A DNA stretch of 64,000 nucleotides from Diorhabda sublineata (taxonomy: Eukaryota > Arthropoda > Insecta > Coleoptera > Chrysomelidae). Shown piece by piece: positions 11,346-21,696 of this stretch. Made by a program: the position numbers and the translations under genes. The DNA lies in the NCBI RefSeq assembly GCF_026230105.1, contig NC_079475.1:35028086-35092085 (forward strand). Reading direction: 5' to 3'. The notes below the pieces were generated by a model, which saw nothing but the letters and a program-made list of their open reading frames with translations, was not told the DNA's origin and made no database searches. Position 1 is the first letter of the stretch. The number at the start of each line of letters is the position of its first letter.

Positions 11346-11739
11346 GCATTAGTAGAAGTGGACGACTGGACGTCGCAACCTTTTGTTGTTAATCTTCGCA
11401 TTGTTTTATTATATTATAAACGGATTAGGCAGCGTTTTCGATGAAAAATCTCATGATTTTTACTTTTTTCAACAATTATCGTATAATTTCAACCATTTTA
11501 CACAAAACCTTAGAAAATTACATACATAAAACTTTTGTATTGGTGAAAATGGCTCAAAAATTCATTCTGTAGCAGACAGACACACTTTTTGTTTTATAAT
11601 GGTTGACCAAATCTCCGATAAGCGATAGTAAAAATAATATATATCATTTACTTAACCTTAGATTTATTAGAAAACAAGAAAAATTTTTCTACCCTAACAA
11701 TAAAATAACTTGAAAGCTAAATCGATTTATTGAGGATTT
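11346..11739. other. Gene-free AT-rich DNA
   Basis: Nothing recognised apart from the flanks of the neighbouring mariner relics. Confidence 0.4.
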
Positions 11740-11960
11740 TATAAAAACGATCGCATTTGGCAAAGTAAAACATTCTTTCGTACAAGTATAATGCAAGGTG
11801 CATATATGTGTCGTTTCCAAATCCAAAAATGGCTTCTCCGTCCGCCACATTCTTCGGATTTAGTTCCGTGTGACTTTTTCTTTTTCCAAATTGATGTATA
11901 CATAACAAAAACAAATACCTATTTTGATAACCTTATTTTTTGAAAGGCAAGAAACATTTG
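11740..11960 (+). mobile_element. Short Mos1-like mariner relic
   Basis: A plus-strand frame reads LLRPPHSSDLVPCDFFFFQ, matching the LPHPPYSPDLAPCDFFLFPK block of Mos1-like transposases. Upstream sequence is alignable only in broken frames. It is a different subfamily from the mariner copies on either side. Confidence 0.5.
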
Positions 11961-12369
11961 GACGAACGTGAATGAGGTTTGTTGAAAAGTAAAATAATTT
12001 TGGATCTAAAAATTGTGATTGATTGAAAAATATCGCGCAGTTTTTCCAATTTGTCCACAGTTGTATTGATTCTCCTGACTTATAAATAAAAAATCTCGAT
12101 GCTCTTTATAATATTTCTGGTGTTGTTTCAAATTAAATAAAGTGAACGTTTTCAAAAACACTTATGCGTGTGCAATGGTATCAAAGTGAAATAACAGATT
12201 GAACTCTATTTGGTTTTACTTTCATCTTTTTCCTACGCATTCATGAATGAAATTGACGTGTGATCCGTAGTAGAATACATTAGTAGTGGTTAGAGAGTCG
12301 TATGAATGAGGATCTCGCACTTCTGTTTTTATTCTTTTATGAAGAATTTTTCAAATTTATACACGTGGG

Positions 12370-12478
12370 TGATTTCAAATAAGTGAAATATTTTCCATAA
12401 AATTTTTATTGTTTTTTTATCTGTTATCTGTTATTCACAGTATATACGTAAGTGTTATTTTATTTTCGTTTTCAAATT
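12370..12478 (+). repeat. About 105-bp dispersed repeat, copy 1
   Basis: It begins ATTTCAAATAAGTGAAATAT and includes ATTCACAGTATATACGTAAG, then TTTTATTTTCGTTTTC. A second copy in the same orientation lies at 16,636-16,734, inside the end of a mariner. It has no coding capacity. Confidence 0.65.
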
Positions 12479-12479
12479 T

Positions 12480-13160
12480 CATTTAATTTATTAAAAAAGA
12501 AAAAAACTTTTTTACTAACACTTTTAGAACCGATACGTAATACAGTTACATAAAAGTATGGAGGGTAGAGAGAACGAGGGTTATCTTTTATGGAAGAAAA
12601 GTCGGAAAATTCTTCAGTTGTATAAGATAAATAACAACTCAAAAATCTTCCAGAATGGGCCTGTCTAAACAAAGGTATGAATATAGCAATTGTAGATAAT
12701 CGAAAGTTAATACCATTTTTGACTCAAGTGGTCTTTAATGAAAATTTAAACTTGCCATTACCATTAAATCCTGATGATAATGGGGCGCTACCCTTTTAGT
12801 TAACGCATTTCGACGGACATTTTTCATATACATGGCTTGCTCTTCTCTCTACCCTCCGGGAATAATAGAAAAAAATGTTATACATTCATATTAATGACGT
12901 GTGAATTCCGTTGAAATATTTTTTGACAAAACACCCTCCAGAATTCTTTTTCTAATATTTAGATGAATTACAAATAGAATGAACCATATATTCTTTCCTC
13001 CATTCATAAGACCTGCTTTTATTTACAATGTTTTACTAATAGTAAGCATATTTGAATTTTTTTCGGTTTGATTTATCGTAGCAGGGACTTCTTGGGGCAT
13101 CCATTGCGACACCAAATAAATTCTCTTAGTTTTATCAGGTATAATTCCGAAAAGAGTTTA
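12480..13160. other. Gene-free AT-rich DNA
   Basis: No coding signature was seen in either strand beyond short AT-driven frames. Confidence 0.4.
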
Positions 13161-13177
13161 CCGTAATTTTTGCCAAA

Positions 13178-13320
13178 GCTTGTCCTTGATTAGAGAAGTT
13201 AATCCCTGAAAGGATTTTTACCGACAAAACCTCGTTTACCCCCCATCCTCTTCGATATAAAAATACAAAATATCTCTGAAACAATTGATTTTAGTGGAAA
13301 AAGTTGCAAACAAAAAATTA
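13178..13320 (+). repeat. Left arm of a distant inverted repeat
   Basis: CTTGATTAGAGAAGTTAATC starts a segment whose reverse complement, with divergence, occurs at about 16,070-16,212 (CTTGATTAGAGAACTTAATC in reverse). Similarity continues in patches through ATTGATTTTAG-GAAAAA. The arms bracket about 2.75 kb that includes the DDE transposase at 14.35-15.43 kb. Confidence 0.55.
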
Positions 13321-13574
13321 AGTTCGTAAAAATCTCTCGGCAGGAGTCAAATTATTTATTTTTTCATGGAAAGTGACACCAGAGGGTGTAGCTAACGCTC
13401 TCTTAAACACTTGGAGGAGACTAGATTAGGACTCCAGCCGAGATATTTTGGGTCATGACAGCTAAAAGAATAGGTTTTCGTGAAAATGTAAACCTTTTTA
13501 ATATCTCTATGTGAGTTTGTAAGTTCGTTTGTTTGTAACTCTCCTTTATGGCATATTAATGTTAGTATATCCCA

Positions 13575-13650
13575 CAATTGCGTTCGTTATCCGATCGGAC
13601 TAAAGCGTCAACATCCGTATTCGCCGGTCGTGGGTTCAAATTTCGTTCAG
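13575..13650 (+). repeat. tRNA-like sequence, possible SINE head
   Basis: CCGATCGGACTAAAGCGTC resembles a tRNA-Leu/Ser-type A box region. GGTCGTGGGTTCAAATTTCG about 25 bp later fits a B box (GGTTCAA). The acceptor stem does not pair convincingly and no anticodon loop is clear, so this looks like a SINE or tRNA pseudogene rather than a functional tRNA. Confidence 0.35.
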
Positions 13651-14349
13651 GCTATAAAAATATTTTGATTTGTTTGGGCAAATTTTTTTAGAAATTATCG
13701 CTGTAATTTTTTTCTTTACATCGAAACAAATTTTTCAACTGTCTGTCCTCTTCATCTGTATTACTTTAGAATTTAACGCCCTGAATTTTATAATGTTGTT
13801 CGAGAAAAATTTTATATCTGTGCACACTCTGTTGGATGTTTACAATACTAATAACTAGAATTATAGCTTATTTCAGAAATGTATAGAGCAAATTCAGTAG
13901 GTATGCAAAGGAACCACAGAGTGACCCAACGAATATTTAAGCAACTTTCGTAGTTTGGCATTGATTTCATTGTAAAAAAAAATTTTTTTCAAGTCCAGGT
14001 AGGGTTTAGGGTCAATTTATAGGTTTAGCCTATTTTTATCCATTCACAAACACTAAAAATATTGTGCCAAAAGTGTGCCGGTAGGATACTCGTAAAAAGG
14101 AAAGAATTTTATTTTAACAGAATAAAAATTAGGCCATTATGTACATAATATTAGTAACACTTTTTTTTATTGAACCTTATACAAAAAATACATTATACAG
14201 AAATTAAGTTGTAAAAAATCATAATATTCTTCGTCATCTGAGGAACTGTTATCTCTTGACGTTATAATTAACGGGTCGATGGTCCGATCGAGCAAGTAGT
14301 CAAGATCCCACATTTTCTCCTCTTCTTTAATAATATGCTGGACTGCTTT

Positions 14350-15434
14350 TCACCAGTTCTCTGGTGTCACTTTGATCAAAAATAGCTTAACGTCTTTCAT
14401 TTTGAATGTCGTGTTATGTCTTACTACAAATCCTTTCACTTGCGCCCATAAAAATTCTACAGGATTTAGTTCGCAATTATATAGCGGTTTTGTGCAGCAC
14501 AGTTTCATAAAACGATGTTTGTGTTGATTTGCTATAGCTAATAGTTCTTTTTTTATCAAATTATCTTCAAATTCAATACTTTTGGTAGTTAACCAATCAA
14601 TAATTTCTTGTTTTCTCCAAAATGAAGTTCGAGTATTCTCAATGCGTCGAGAATTATAACTTGCGTTATCCATAACTACTACTGAATCAGCCGGAAGATA
14701 TTTTATCATTTCATCAAAAACATCCGAATCCATGTCTTCGTGGTAATCTCCCGTATGGCACGACTGAAAAGTTAGCAAACCTTCTTTTAAAAATCCCTCT
14801 TCGCTTCCAATATGGACGATTATTAGTCTTTTCCCTTTACCTGAAGGCACCTTAATACCCGTTGACAGGCCTTCCATCTAAGTTTGGCGAGCACTGATTA
14901 TATTTTTGTCTTGCCACATTTTTGGTACTGTATAACCTTCATTGATCCACGTCTCATCAAGATAAAAGATTTTCTTCTGCTCTGTTCTGTACTGCTTTAT
15001 AGTAAAAGTTCTTTACGGTTATGCTTTTCACAAGCAAAATCCATATTTCTCAAAGTGGTCTATAAAAGTTTCTTAGTTATCAACGGAATACTGTCATCCT
15101 GACCAAGCTCCATTAAAATCTTATCTAGGGTGGTTATTTCTTTTTAAAAAAAACTTTTCTTCGAATTACATTTTTGGTGTCTTCATCAAGGACTTTTACT
15201 GGTCTGCCTGGACTTTTCTTGGGAGGTTCCACTTGGCCTGCTATCTTTCTCCCCCGTAATAATTTAAAAACGGTGGACTTTCCAACTCCAGTCATTCGGG
15301 AACATCGGTAGACAGTTTCTTGTACAGTAAATCGTATTTTATGCAATCGTGTACATTTAAAATAATAAGTTTTTCATTCACTGATAGTGGAGAATTATTG
15401 GAACGTCTTTTCGTTGGTGAAAATGTCGCCATTT
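14350..15434 (-). pseudogene. Tc1/mariner-superfamily DDE transposase (DDE_3 type), broken
   Basis: The transposase reads from an ATG near 15,434 to a TAA at 14,350, with several stops and shifts in the N-terminal half. Visible in order: an HTH region ending TGVGKSTVFKLLRGR, a linker with KKSPGRPVKVLDEDT, the first catalytic block YLDETWINEGYTVPKMW (about 14,985-14,935), then a 175-codon intact frame from 14,877 with LIIVHIGSEEGF, the second Asp in VVVMDNASYNSR, and the third acidic residue in YNCELNPVEFLWAQVKGF. About 70 residues separate the second Asp from the Glu of NPVE, against 34-41 in classic Tc1 and mariner enzymes. The catalytic residues survive but the N-terminal breaks make it a pseudogene. 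Element ends were not resolved. Confidence 0.8.
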
Positions 15435-16069
15435 TATTATTAATCTTATAATACTGTGAACACTATTTACGGCTTAACAGCAAATACTGATGCGTTAAAC
15501 TAAACAAATATACTTATAAAGGTCTAAAAATTTGCCCTTACGGCGCATGGTTAAGCCGAATCTGAAGTAGGGTTGGAATTAGGCAGAGGCACTAATAGAG
15601 GGTTAAACGGTACCTGTTAAACGAAAAAAGTAACTGTATAATCTACTACCTAAGTAATCCCTACAGAATATTTCAAGACCTACACCTATGGCTGACACTG
15701 AAATTGAGCCGAACTGGACGGAATTCCCCGTTTTATTACTATATACATTTCTGAAATAGACTATAAAAGAAAAATTTTTGTTTATATAAATCGAACTAAA
15801 AAGTGGAAAATATATATATGTATAGTTTAAACTAACCCAAAAACACGCTTTCATAGCATATGAAACTAAAAAATGAAAAAAAGTTAAAAAATACGCTTCG
15901 AAAGCACATCAAACTAAAAAGTTGGAAATATTTTTTTTAAATAAGCTTAAAGCAATAATGAATAAATGATACTAGTATTCTTTTGCAAATAAATTTTTCG
16001 TCTGATGTACTTTAAAAGCTTATTTTCAGTTTTTTTTAAACTATATTCATTTATAAAGCTCCATTTTTA

Positions 16070-16212
16070 ATCGGAATGTTTTTTCGCTAAAATCAATAAT
16101 TCCGTGGATAAATTTTTAGTAAAATTGTTATAGCTTCGAAAGGGATTGGGGAAAAAACGAAGCTTTGTCAGTATAAATTCTTCCAGGGATTAAGTTCTCT
16201 AATCAAGAACAA
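16070..16212 (-). repeat. Right arm of the distant inverted repeat
   Basis: Reverse complement partner of 13,178-13,320. It shares the TTGATTAGAGAA-TTAATCCCTG block, and further inward ATTGATTTTAGCGAAAAA. Confidence 0.55.
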
Positions 16213-16635
16213 ATCCAGTCCTATTTCTTAGTAATTGTGTTTGTTCAAAATATTTTTTTCATTATGAACAATAAAGTTCAAAATTAGTGTTACTAGATTT
16301 CGAAATAAATTAGCGTCGATCCTAATAAGTCATACAACGAAACATAAATAAAAATATGTATAATACTCGTTCACCAGTATCAGTGGTCGTAAATTAAAAA
16401 ATGGTTAACTCTTTATTGGGTTTCTTCGTCTGTGGGATAGTAAGTGGAAACGAACACTGGCATACAAAAAACTGAACGTCGAAAACAAGTAATAAAGACG
16501 GTCCAACCATAACGTATGTTAATTGTAAAGAAAATGTGATGGTAAATCTGGTATAATTTTGTTCCCAAGCCAATTTTTGTAGTTGATCTTGTAGGAACTA
16601 ACTACAACTATCCTAAATTATTTGATTGGCTTTAC

Positions 16636-16734
16636 GAGGATGATTTCAAATTAGTGAAATATTTTCCATTTCCAATTTTTATTGTTATTTATCTATTATT
16701 CACAGTATACGTAAGTGTTATTTTATTTTAGTTT
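16636..16734 (+). repeat. About 105-bp dispersed repeat, copy 2, inserted in a mariner end
   Basis: ATTTCAAATTAGTGAAATAT through ATTCACAGTATACGTAAG to TTTTAGTTTTG matches copy 1 at 12,370. Here it splits the mariner terminal sequence ACGAGGATG / CCAGAAGTACC, which is continuous as GACCATCTTC / GGTACTTCTGG in copy A at about 9.66 kb. No clear target-site duplication was found. Confidence 0.6.
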
Positions 16735-17690
16735 TGCCAGAAGTACCCGGCCCAACAAAAAAACACCTAAAATTTTGAACAAAAATATATTTAGTACGTA
16801 ATCTTCTTTTATCTCCATACAATTTTCCCAGCGATGATCAATAAGTTCGATACCCTTTTCATAATAAGAATCGTCAAGCTCCGTCATTGCTGGAAAATCT
16901 TTGGCCACCGAGCCATTTTTTATAATCTGAGGGGGTTAAATCTGGCGAATAGGGTGCAAAAAGGAGCAATTCAAACTATATTTCATTAATTTTGTTCATT
17001 GCCATAGAGGATGTGGGAGCTGGTGCATTGTCTTGATGAAACTACACTTTCTTCTTGGCGAAATGCGGTCGTTTTTGCTTGATTTCTTCGCTCAAACGTT
17101 ACAATAAGTTCGCATACTACTTGCATACTACTCGCCGTTGATAGTTTTTTCTTTTTCAAGATAGTGAATGAAAATTATCCTACGCGCAACCCAAAAAACC
17201 GACGCCATGACCATGCATGCAGATGAAACGGTATTTGCCTTCTTTTGAGCCGGTTCTGCCTTTTCAATCCATTGTTTTAATTATTCTTTTGTTTCGGGTG
17301 TGAAGTAATGGACCCACGTTTTATCCATAGTTATGAAATGGTGCAATATTGCCAAACACTCGATGGAAACATTTTCACGACGCCGTTTTTGTTCCATTGA
17401 GAGCAAATGCGGAACCCATCTTACGCACAGCTTTCTCATGTTTAAATTTTATGTTGCTATGCGATGTACCACACTTTTTGAAATGCCTAGTATGTCTCCT
17501 AGCTCACGCAATGGATTTTCTTCAACATTTCTGGAGTCAGTTTATCGACCACTGCGATGCTGGTCTTTGCATGTCGTACGGCCTCGTTTAAACCACACTC
17601 CCCAAAATTTTACTGTTGATAACGAAGGAGCAGTCCCACCAGAGTAGAATCTAGCTCAGCTTTTATATTGGTTGGGCTAATGACTTCCAA
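16735..17690 (-). mobile_element. Mariner relic (copy C), minus strand
   Basis: This is the most complete mariner copy of this family in the window. From its N-terminus: GGTAPSLSTVKFWGVWFKRG, LGDILGISKSVVHRI, LCVRWVPHLLSMEQKRRREN, TMDKTWVHYFTPETKE (Glu of DETW replaced by Lys), VMASVFWVARRIIFIHYLEK, then frameshifted catalytic and C-terminal blocks ending DDSYYEKGIELIDHRW. Inverted ends share GAAGT.....GCCCAAC at about 16,737-16,757 and 17,668-17,690. The outer TIR continues beyond the inserted repeat to about 16,635. Confidence 0.8.
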
Positions 17691-17769
17691 ATAAAAATAT
17701 TTTATCACATAACGCTGTTCAATTTTTTGTTTACAAATTCACTGCAAACGGACACTATTGATGGCTGAC

Positions 17770-19620
17770 AAGCAAATACTAAACAACGTAGCGTTTCCAA
17801 ATTTTAAACATATGCTTTATGGATTGTAACTACCAACATTTCTAGGTCATGCCCATCCTCGTAATTCGAGCTACCTTCTGAACCCAAATGTCGCTTAAAA
17901 TAAATAATATGTGCCTTGCTCCAAACAATGCGTAAAATATTAATATCTTAACATATCTCAAATGTCGTGAATTTTAAAACTTATTTCTTGGCTATATAAT
18001 ATCACAAAGACTTTATGATTAAACAATAGAAAGTTATTGTGCAGTTTGAATGGCCACCCACGAAAGCGTTACCAAAATAACTAACCGCCTACGTAAACAA
18101 TTTTCATTAATTTCTCTTTTGAAACAAAAAGTAGAGAAAGAAACTAAATTTCAGTAGAAATATGTTCAACTGACTTTTTTAAATATCATTATTTTTATCA
18201 TGTGTGAGATATTAGATAGAAATATGGAAATATGGAATATGAATACTTTAATCAACTCACTTCCAATCTACCAGTGTAAATTTCAACAGAATATCGCGAT
18301 AAATTATAATTAACTGTTTCAGTAGATTCTTTCAACACTTTCAATAATTACCTTACTCATTTATAACGGAAATATATCTGTATCAAAACAAGAACGGGAA
18401 AGTATACTTCGATTCCTCAAAAATTAGAATGTTTCTCTCATATATTGAGGTTCCTTTAAGAAGAGTGTAATTTCTTTAACAAAAGTTCTGGTAACAACAG
18501 TTAATAAACAAACTAAGTGGACATTCAATTACTAAGTGTTGATGCCTTACATTTCGATGAATGAGAACTACCATATGCTTTTGATTGAAAAAATGTGGGA
18601 CAATAACGAAATTCAAGTTTAAAAGATTCCCCAGTCTAAATAAGCTCCTGCTGCTTGACCCAAAGCAAAAATTTGTTTTTTACAATAAAATAAAAAAGGA
18701 AACAAAGTCTTTAAACATATATATGAGAGTAGGAATTGATTTTTAGTTTAGAAGGGCCCAAGTAAACTTTATGCTCTTAAACATGATTAAAATCTAAAAA
18801 TTTTTATACCTCACATTTTCATGATTAAAATATTTATTCCAATTTTAATTTCAAAACTATTGAAAGTTCCCAAAATAATAAAAGCAGCGCTACTAAAATT
18901 CAGTAGTCAAGTAAGAAGAAAGGAGGAGAATACATATTGGTGAGAAGCTACCACCAAAGAAACAATTAAATTACCTACGTGGTGGTTTTGAATATCTGTA
19001 TCTTAAAAACTAAACTTCCTTCGTAGGCAAAACCTTCTTTTTAACCCTCGATACGCAATTCAATACACCGACGTGATATTTTATAGAAACCCCACATTTG
19101 ACACCGACATCCCCATAGGAAGCGATTTAAATGAACTGCATATCTATGGGTACTCAACTTTTATCTGTCTTCGGAATCATTTTAAAGTATTATTTTCCGT
19201 TTCCGTTGAAAAACGAGTGGACTATATAGATTAAAAAATATCATTTCTAGAACCAAATTGTTAACAACATTTAATTGATCAAAATTTTAAAGTAAATAGT
19301 TTACAGGGTGTTTCAAAAAGTGTGACGAAATCGGAAAACATTCTTATAACAACATAGATTGAAAAAGTTTAAAAATAAAAGTTCTTATATTTTCGCCAAA
19401 TCGCGTTATCTCAAACGTAAAGATAATCTGATAATTGATAAGCTAATATAGGGTGGTCCATCTCATTCTTGTATTTCGATCTTTATCAAAATATCTAAAC
19501 TAAAGGTCGAAACATAATTTTTTTATCTGTCTAATCTAATTAAATCTAATTACTAAATAGAAGAGACCTAAATATAAAAAAAAATTAGTAACACAATCAC
19601 ATAGAAAGGTCTGAGTAATA
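17770..19620. other. Gene-free AT-rich DNA with one CAGGGTGTT terminus
   Basis: No coding features were seen. TTTACAGGGTGTTTCAAAAA near 19,301 resembles the terminus of insect CAGGGTGT-ended elements, but no partner end was identified. Confidence 0.4.
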
Positions 19621-19629
19621 AGGCCTACC

Positions 19630-20170
19630 TTCACTCTTTCCATTTTTTCTTGTTTTCGCCCTCATTTTTCTAGTTTGTCACACCCACTGTTCTCAAATCT
19701 CTAAATTACTCAAACCATATTTTCCTTGGTTATCCTCTTATTATTTTCTTATCCTCTAACCTTTTAGTACTAGTTTCACTATTTTATCTTCTTCCGTTCA
19801 CTTCATCTTCTTTAACTCCGCCGTAAATCCTTTTAAGCTTTTTACGTTTCTAGTTTATTCAACTTTTTTATATTCATATAGATAAATAACGGTGTAATTA
19901 TTGTTTGGTCTATTATTATTTTAACTCCTATTGATGAATATTTTGAGTTTTGACATTTTTGATACACTTGCTGCCTTTGCTTTTCTTTTTTCTATTGCCT
20001 TTTCTTTGTCTCTTTTCTTTTTTTGTCTCCCAAATATTTGAATTTCTCCACCTTTTCTATTCTATAACTTATTTTCATGTTAATTTACAAGTACTCGTAT
20101 ACCGGTTTTCTCATTGTCTTTCATTACCTTTTTTTTTTTTTCGTTGATCCCCAGGCCATATTCTGAATGT
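19630..20170 (-). mobile_element. Pyrimidine-rich tract ending in a possible reverse transcriptase scrap
   Basis: The plus strand is strongly T/C-rich for about 500 bp. At 20,170-20,080 the minus strand reads HSEYGLGINEKKKKVMKDNE, which resembles the block after the YADD box of non-LTR reverse transcriptases (LGLEINVSKTKVM). The match is short, so the assignment is tentative. Confidence 0.35.
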
Positions 20171-20193
20171 TTAAATGTCAGAAGAATTTAGAT

Positions 20194-21267
20194 CCGTTAT
20201 TCCCAAAGTGGTCCAGCTGAACCACAAGAGATACACGGAAGACTTGACGGGGGTCTACGTTGGTTTCGATAATGAAGAACTAAAATGTTGTTCACTTGTG
20301 AAAACTTGCCGTTGCCGCGCCGTCACTTCCACAACGCTAGTTCATGAACTTGTTTGACTCTTCTCCAAACTAAATACGTCAAGGTTAAACGTTACTCATT
20401 TGTTTCCGGAATTCTTTTCGAAGGTAAAACGCCTTGAGATATTCAGACATTCGACAACATTTGATTGCCCTTCATGATGATTTTAAATTCAAGATATTCT
20501 GTCGATGGAAATACCACCATGGATCATAAATTCATTTGAGGAAACGCAGGTAGAAATACCCGAAGAATATCCTGGACTGTAGGGAAATTGCGCAAAAGAT
20601 TCTGATCGCGTTTCCTTCTTCATATCTTGCTGAAAAAAGTTTTAGTGCCGTTACAAACTTATTAAAAAAGGACCTGATTGAATACCACAGAACGGGGAGA
20701 TTTGCGGTTATTCCTTACAAAATTCGAGCCAAATATTGATAATTTGATGTCAATTTATCAAATACATCCCGCTAATTGAAATTATAATTTTTTTTGTAAT
20801 TACCATTCTAGAAGTTATATTACGTGATGAGTGTTGAATTTTGATAATTTATATATTTGTATAAATACCTACAACACAAATAAATACACTGTATTTTTTT
20901 ACAACCCGCAATGGGAAGTTTCCTAAATAAAATTTAAGAGAATTGATTGGTTCTTGCACTGTGAGTCACTATAGATTTCAAACAACTAAAGTTGGGGACC
21001 CAACTTTGCTTTTTTGGTATCGATTCACAGCACAATCAATAAAATATTTAATTGTGAATTTGTTTAGTTGATTTTATTATTAAATAATTAACTCTATCAA
21101 GCAATCAATTCTAACCTTTTGTTTTCAAAAACTGTTAATTCGTTGTTGAAAACGCAAGTTTCCACAGATGGATGTAATCTTCACTTTTTTGAGTTCCGAA
21201 AATTTATAGTGATATAGCTGAGGCGTTCCACCGCATCCAGCATGAAAAAAAAGTTTGGGAACCAGTG
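20194..21267 (+). mobile_element. Internally deleted hAT transposon upstream of ihog
   Basis: The ends are imperfect inverted repeats around TTCCCAAA (left) and TTTGGGAA (right). They are flanked by ATTTAGAT (20,186-20,193) and TTTTAGAT (21,268-21,275), a 7/8 match to the 8-bp target duplication expected of hAT elements. The only coding remnant is the C-terminal dimerisation block, SYLAEKSFSAVTNLLKK, at about 20,618-20,670, followed in broken frames by RTGRFAVI. The element ends about 350 bp before the first ihog coding exon. Confidence 0.75.
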
Positions 21268-21614
21268 TTTTAGATTGATATCAGCATGATTTAATTTAAA
21301 GCCTAGATAGAGAAAACCAAAACATTATGACTTCATAGTATTAAATCCATCCTGCAATAGCAAAAATATGGCAAAACCCAATAAATACAGATTTTAAGGG
21401 GGGCATTACTGGATTTTCTACTGTACCCACGTTTATACAAGATTTTATAGTTCAATAAGTTTCATAGATTTATTTTTTGATATTTGATCCATGTTATGTT
21501 AAACAATTTATCTAATCGTAAAATCGAATAAAGAAATAGAAATAAATTTTAAATCTCCAATTAACCTAACCAAACGCATGTTTACAATTAATTGTCATAA
21601 TTTATTTTTAACAG

Positions 21615-21696
21615 GTATGCAGAAACATGGATGGAAACCATATTTTCAACATCGTCACTATTCTAGTGGTGATGTTCTTCGATACAGTGATGTTAG
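21615..21696 (+). CDS. ihog: ihog coding exon 1 (signal peptide)
   Basis: The acceptor TTTTTAACAG precedes 12 nt of 5' UTR and the ATG at 21,627. The exon encodes MDGNHIFNIVTILVVMFF and four further residues. An upstream non-coding exon must exist because this exon has its own acceptor. It was not located. Confidence 0.85.

Noticed and set aside
17333..17647. 104-codon plus-strand frame
   Set aside because: Antisense to the mariner copy C transposase on the minus strand.
19950..20147. Hydrophobic Phe/Leu-rich frame resembling a membrane protein
   Set aside because: Comes from a T/C-rich tract; its minus strand looks more like a reverse transcriptase scrap.
20175..20357. 60-codon plus-strand frame starting just before the hAT left end
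   Set aside because: It reads across the target duplication and TIR of the hAT element, so it is not an ancestral gene.
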